Positions 14,391-16,749 of a stretch of DNA of 16,749 nucleotides are shown here, piece after piece. Both the position numbers and the translations under genes were made by a program. How positions within the stretch are numbered: position 1 is the stretch's first letter; the number at the start of each line of letters is the position of its first letter. Below the pieces are notes generated by a model. It saw only the letters and a list, made by a program, of their open reading frames with translations. It made no database searches and was not told the DNA's origin. This DNA comes from an uncultured Akkermansia sp. (GTDB lineage: Bacteria > Verrucomicrobiota > Verrucomicrobiia > Verrucomicrobiales > Akkermansiaceae): NCBI GenBank assembly GCA_904501915.1, contig CAJGCV010000041.1, positions 1 to 16,749 of the forward strand, read 5' to 3'.

Positions 14391-15284
14391 TTATTTTTTT
14401 CGCAGAAGACAACAGAAGCCCCCTGCCCCAAATCCATGCATCGGCAGCAGCCGGTATGCGGCAAAATCGGCCAGCGTGGAACGGAACGCGGCCAGCTGCG
14501 GCACTTCCACAGCTTCCCATTCCGGCATTCGTTTCAGGATGTACGCCACCACTTTCTCATTTTCCTCCGGATCATAGGTGCAGGTGGTGTACACGATGTG
14601 CCCCCCGGGATTCACACACTGCACGGCAGACAGCATGATGCCTTTCTGCCGCTTGGCATTGCCATTCACCATGCCTGAGCCCAGGCAGCCGGGATTCCGG
14701 ATGCCCTTGCAGAGCAGCGATTGACCACTGCACGGCGCATCTACCAGCAACAGGTCAAACGTTTCGCCGCTGCGTGCCCACTGGTCAGGACGCTGCCCCG
14801 TCACCCGAACCTGCGGCATGCCGCATTGCTCCAGATTCTGCCGCAGAATACCACGGCGGCCGGGGTGCACCTCATTTGCTGTGTGATGCACCGCACCGAA
14901 CCGGGCAGCCATGAGCATAGTCTTGCCACCAGGGGCCGCGCACATATCCAGCGAAGATGCCGGCGCAGGCACCGCCGCCAGGCACGCAGATTCCCAGCAC
15001 GATGACAAATCCAGCGAATAATACATTCCCCGGGCGTAGTCCTCATGTGCCGTGGGCTTCACCCCATCTGCCGGCACATACACACGCGGGGGCAACCAGG
15101 GAGCCTCCAGTTCTACACAGGCGAACGGCGGCACATAGTCCAGCGGAGCACGCGCGGTGAGCACTAGTGCCCCACGGGAAGATGCACCCGCCCGCATGGC
15201 CGCCATCAACGCCTGAGCCGCAGCATCATCCAGCCCGAGTCTGGCACAGAGCCGCAGCTCACCTTTGGCCGCATCCTGATTCAT
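14391..15284 (-). CDS. RsmB/NOP-family RNA (cytosine-5) methyltransferase
   Basis: A 297-residue SAM-dependent enzyme that makes 5-methylcytosine in RNA, probably rRNA. The SAM-binding motif DMCAAPGGKT (113-122), VDAPCSG (181-187) with the Cys that releases the enzyme after catalysis, and TTCTYDPEENE (233-243) with the nucleophilic Cys235 are all intact. It has only the methyltransferase core plus a short N-terminal region, without the NusB domain of E. coli RsmB and without a C-terminal PUA-like domain, so the target base cannot be assigned. The ATG overlaps the stop of the upstream kinase gene in an ATGA, showing translational coupling. The exported-protein gene follows after 53 bases with its own promoter. 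Confidence 0.92.
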   Translation of the reverse strand: MNQDAAKGELRLCARLGLDDAAAQALMAAMRAGASSRGALVLTARAPLDYVPPFACVELEAPWLPPRVYVPADGVKPTAHEDYARGMYYSLDLSSCWESACLAAVPAPASSLDMCAAPGGKTMLMAARFGAVHHTANEVHPGRRGILRQNLEQCGMPQVRVTGQRPDQWARSGETFDLLLVDAPCSGQSLLCKGIRNPGCLGSGMVNGNAKRQKGIMLSAVQCVNPGGHIVYTTCTYDPEENEKVVAYILKRMPEWEAVEVPQLAAFRSTLADFAAYRLLPMHGFGAGGFCCLLRKK

Positions 15285-16234
15285 GCCCGATTGCGAGCCC
15301 CGGCTTCTACCAGAGCCATCTTAGCAGCACCAATAATTCCGGCTTCGTTGCTGAACTGAGCAGGCAGAATGCGCAGTTTCTCGTAGTGCGGTGCATACAT
15401 CTGCGCTTTCAGATAACGGCGCAGCGGTTCAAAGAGCAAATCACCAGCCTTTGCCACACCACCACCGATGATAAAGGCGGCAGGATTCAGCAAATAGTGG
15501 CAGTTAAGCAGACCGGTTGCCAGCTTGCGGGCAATGTCATCCCACATGGCAAGTGCCACAGGGTCGCCTGCCTTTGCCGCCAATTCCAGCGGATAGGGCG
15601 CGCAGTCATCAAATGCCTTCTGCTTACCTGCAGCAGCGTAAGCAGCTGCGGCATCTTCCTGAATGCGGGGATGCCCGATGTAGTTCTCCAGAGCACCATG
15701 GTTGTGGTAATACCCCTCGCGCCCCTTGTAATCAATGCTCACATGCCCCAGTTCACCAGCAGCACCCAGAGAACCACGCAGCATCTGCCCATTGGCAACA
15801 ATGCCGGAGCCCACACCCGTCCCCAGAGTCAGACACACCAGGTCATTCAGCCCCTTACCAGCCCCCAGTTTCCATTCGGCATAAGCCATGCAGTTGGCGT
15901 CATTATCCACTGCTGCGGGAAGCCCGGTCATCTCCTCCAGCATATCGCGCACGGGCACATCATACCAACCCGGCACATTTGTCAGCGAATCAGCAATACC
16001 GCGGTCATGGTCCACAAATCCGGGAATTCCCATACCCACGGCCTTCACCTCAGGATACTGAGAGAGCAGCTCCTTAAGGCGCTTACCCACCTCGGCAAAA
16101 ATTGCCTCGGGCGCCACAAAATCCTGTGTACGGACAGGCTCAGCACGCCCGATAAGTTCCGTACCCTGTACGACCGCAAATTTGATGGATGTGCCACCCA
16201 TATCTACTCCAATGCTTAATCCTGTATCTGCCAT
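15281..16234 (-). CDS. ROK-family sugar kinase (glucokinase-like) lacking the zinc cysteines
   Basis: A 317-residue cytoplasmic kinase. The phosphate loop DMGGTS (11-16), the catalytic Asp112 in DNDAN, the second phosphate motif LGTGVGSG (137-144), GELGH with His164 (160-164), and the adenosine motif IGGGVAKAG (256-264) are typical of ROK glucokinases and N-acetyl-hexosamine kinases. There is no HTH domain, so it is an enzyme rather than a repressor. The usual CxCGxxGCxE zinc motif is replaced by GYYHNHGALE (174-183): no Cys remains. The precise sugar is unknown. The ATG at 16234 lies seven bases after a TACGAT -10 box; the open frame upstream (to 16453) is not translated in my view. It is the first gene of an operon with the methyltransferase. 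Confidence 0.92.
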   Translation of the reverse strand: MADTGLSIGVDMGGTSIKFAVVQGTELIGRAEPVRTQDFVAPEAIFAEVGKRLKELLSQYPEVKAVGMGIPGFVDHDRGIADSLTNVPGWYDVPVRDMLEEMTGLPAAVDNDANCMAYAEWKLGAGKGLNDLVCLTLGTGVGSGIVANGQMLRGSLGAAGELGHVSIDYKGREGYYHNHGALENYIGHPRIQEDAAAAYAAAGKQKAFDDCAPYPLELAAKAGDPVALAMWDDIARKLATGLLNCHYLLNPAAFIIGGGVAKAGDLLFEPLRRYLKAQMYAPHYEKLRILPAQFSNEAGIIGAAKMALVEAGARNRA

Positions 16235-16240
16235 GTCTGC

Positions 16241-16246
16241 ATCGTA
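16241..16246 (-). promoter_or_regulatory. -10 box of the ROK kinase operon
   Basis: TACGAT on the minus strand, with the ATG at 16234 exactly seven bases after it, so the transcript would begin at the start codon. A -35 at standard distance is poor (TTTTCC); a TTGACG lies too close (11-base spacing). Confidence 0.45.
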
Positions 16247-16607
16247 CCACAACTTAACGTCAAGGAAAAGCAAAAAGGACACGATTTTCGATTCTCCAAG
16301 GCTCTTGCATATTTGCAGCCCCCCATTCTGCACCACCCCGCGATAAAAACAATCCAACGCATCATCTCTGGCGAACAATCGCAAAACAATACCTCCCCAC
16401 TCACCTCGTCTCATGTATCCCAAAGAATATGGAACAATAGCCTTAAACGACATAAAGGCATAGTGTTCTGCGTGAAAAATCGCGTTGGAGTATCACCGGC
16501 CCCTCCATCGGCAGTAAGCAGTCGCTCACGTACATATCAACGTAAGCCGCTAACTTTCGAATCGTAAATCCACATGTCCCAAATCCAGGGGACACGCGTG
16601 TGTCACC
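16247..16607. other. Gene-free stretch between the ROK kinase and the right end repeat
   Basis: No convincing gene, tRNA or terminator is seen. Short open frames on both strands (up to 84 codons at 16313-16567) have no recognisable content. Near its right edge CACATGTCCCAAA (16571-16583) is echoed by CACATGTGTCCCAAA in the end repeat (16609-16623), with the palindrome ACACGCGTGT (16592-16601) between them. Confidence 0.6.
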
Positions 16608-16749
16608 TCACATGTGTCCCAAAGATTTTTTCAAATGGTAGCAAAATAGCAAAAATCAGGGCAAAGAAAATGGAAGGTTGATTTTTTCACCAGCAAAACG
16701 TATGCTGGTGTTGCTCTAAAAAAAACACCTTCCATGGGTACTGTACATC
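16608..16749 (-). repeat. Inverted end repeat, right copy
   Basis: Reverse complement of 1-141 with one extra base in the A-tract (eight A where the other copy has seven T). It is AT-rich compared with its surroundings. On the plus strand the final bases ATGGGTACTGTACATC open a frame of five codons (M-G-T-V-H) that runs off the end, possibly the start of a transposase or recombinase; this cannot be confirmed. Confidence 0.9.
16670..16735. repeat. Nested hairpin inside the right end repeat
   Basis: The same structure as at 15-79: an inner stem CACCAGCA (16688-16695) pairing with TGCTGGTG (16703-16710), and an outer stem of nine pairs closing it. Confidence 0.7.

Noticed and set aside
15167..16219. 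A 350-codon open frame on the plus strand
   Set aside because: It is antisense to the ROK kinase and the methyltransferase start, with His/Thr-rich content typical of a shadow frame.
16313..16567. An 84-codon frame before the right end repeat
   Set aside because: Its composition is unlike the neighbouring genes (Ser/Pro/His-rich), with no promoter, no ribosome binding site and no motif.
1..16749. The end repeats as terminal repeats of a linear replicon or a single large transposon
   Set aside because: The contents are mainly core chromosomal genes (mfd, birA, rmuC, tRNA), and no replication or transposition gene is inside. Breakage of the sequence at two copies of a repeated element is simpler.

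Overview
The window looks like a chromosomal piece of a GC-rich, Gram-negative bacterium. Evidence for this is an outer-membrane-type lipoprotein, a phosphoethanolamine-transferase-like membrane enzyme and an Sec-exported protein beside housekeeping genes (mfd, rmuC, birA, a tRNA-Arg gene). Nothing identifies the taxon directly. A Verrucomicrobiota/PVC-type gut or environmental bacterium is my best guess, with low confidence. The genes have almost no Shine-Dalgarno sequences, and many have a sigma70-like -10 box only 6-20 bases before the start codon, so much of this genome is probably expressed from leaderless or near-leaderless mRNAs.

Layout. The sequence begins and ends with the same AT-rich segment of about 141 bases in opposite orientation (1-141 and 16608-16749), each copy holding a two-part hairpin. 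These are probably the edges of two copies of a longer repeated or mobile element that continues past both ends. Next come a small membrane protein (233-442), a Gfo/Idh/MocA oxidoreductase (537-1856) bracketed by strong terminators with nearly the same stem, and a tRNA-Arg(TCT) on the minus strand (1915-1988). A rightward block follows: mfd (2077-5274), an uncharacterised lipoprotein (5310-6227), a two-domain protein joining a dCMP-deaminase-like domain to an ADP-ribosylglycohydrolase-like domain (6433-7818), and an OppD/DppD-type ABC ATPase (7815-8810) that overlaps it by four bases.

A leftward operon then runs from 12536 to 8897: a YlbF-like protein with a 17-cysteine tail, an alkaline-phosphatase-fold membrane transferase, and rmuC. 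Divergent from it is birA (12694-13419), followed by a small membrane protein (13565-13765). A bidirectional terminator separates these from a final leftward set: a ROK-family sugar kinase (16234-15281), an RsmB/NOP-type RNA m5C methyltransferase overlapping it by four bases, and a small exported cysteine-containing protein with its own promoter.

Most of the window is ordinary core genome: transcription-coupled repair, biotin attachment, RNA methylation, sugar phosphorylation. The most unusual items are the deaminase/ADP-ribosylglycohydrolase fusion coupled to an orphan peptide-transporter ATPase, the YlbF protein with a metallothionein-like tail, the ROK kinase without its zinc cysteines, the general leaderless gene arrangement, and the inverted end repeats. 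I see no CRISPR array, phage module or recognisable defence island.
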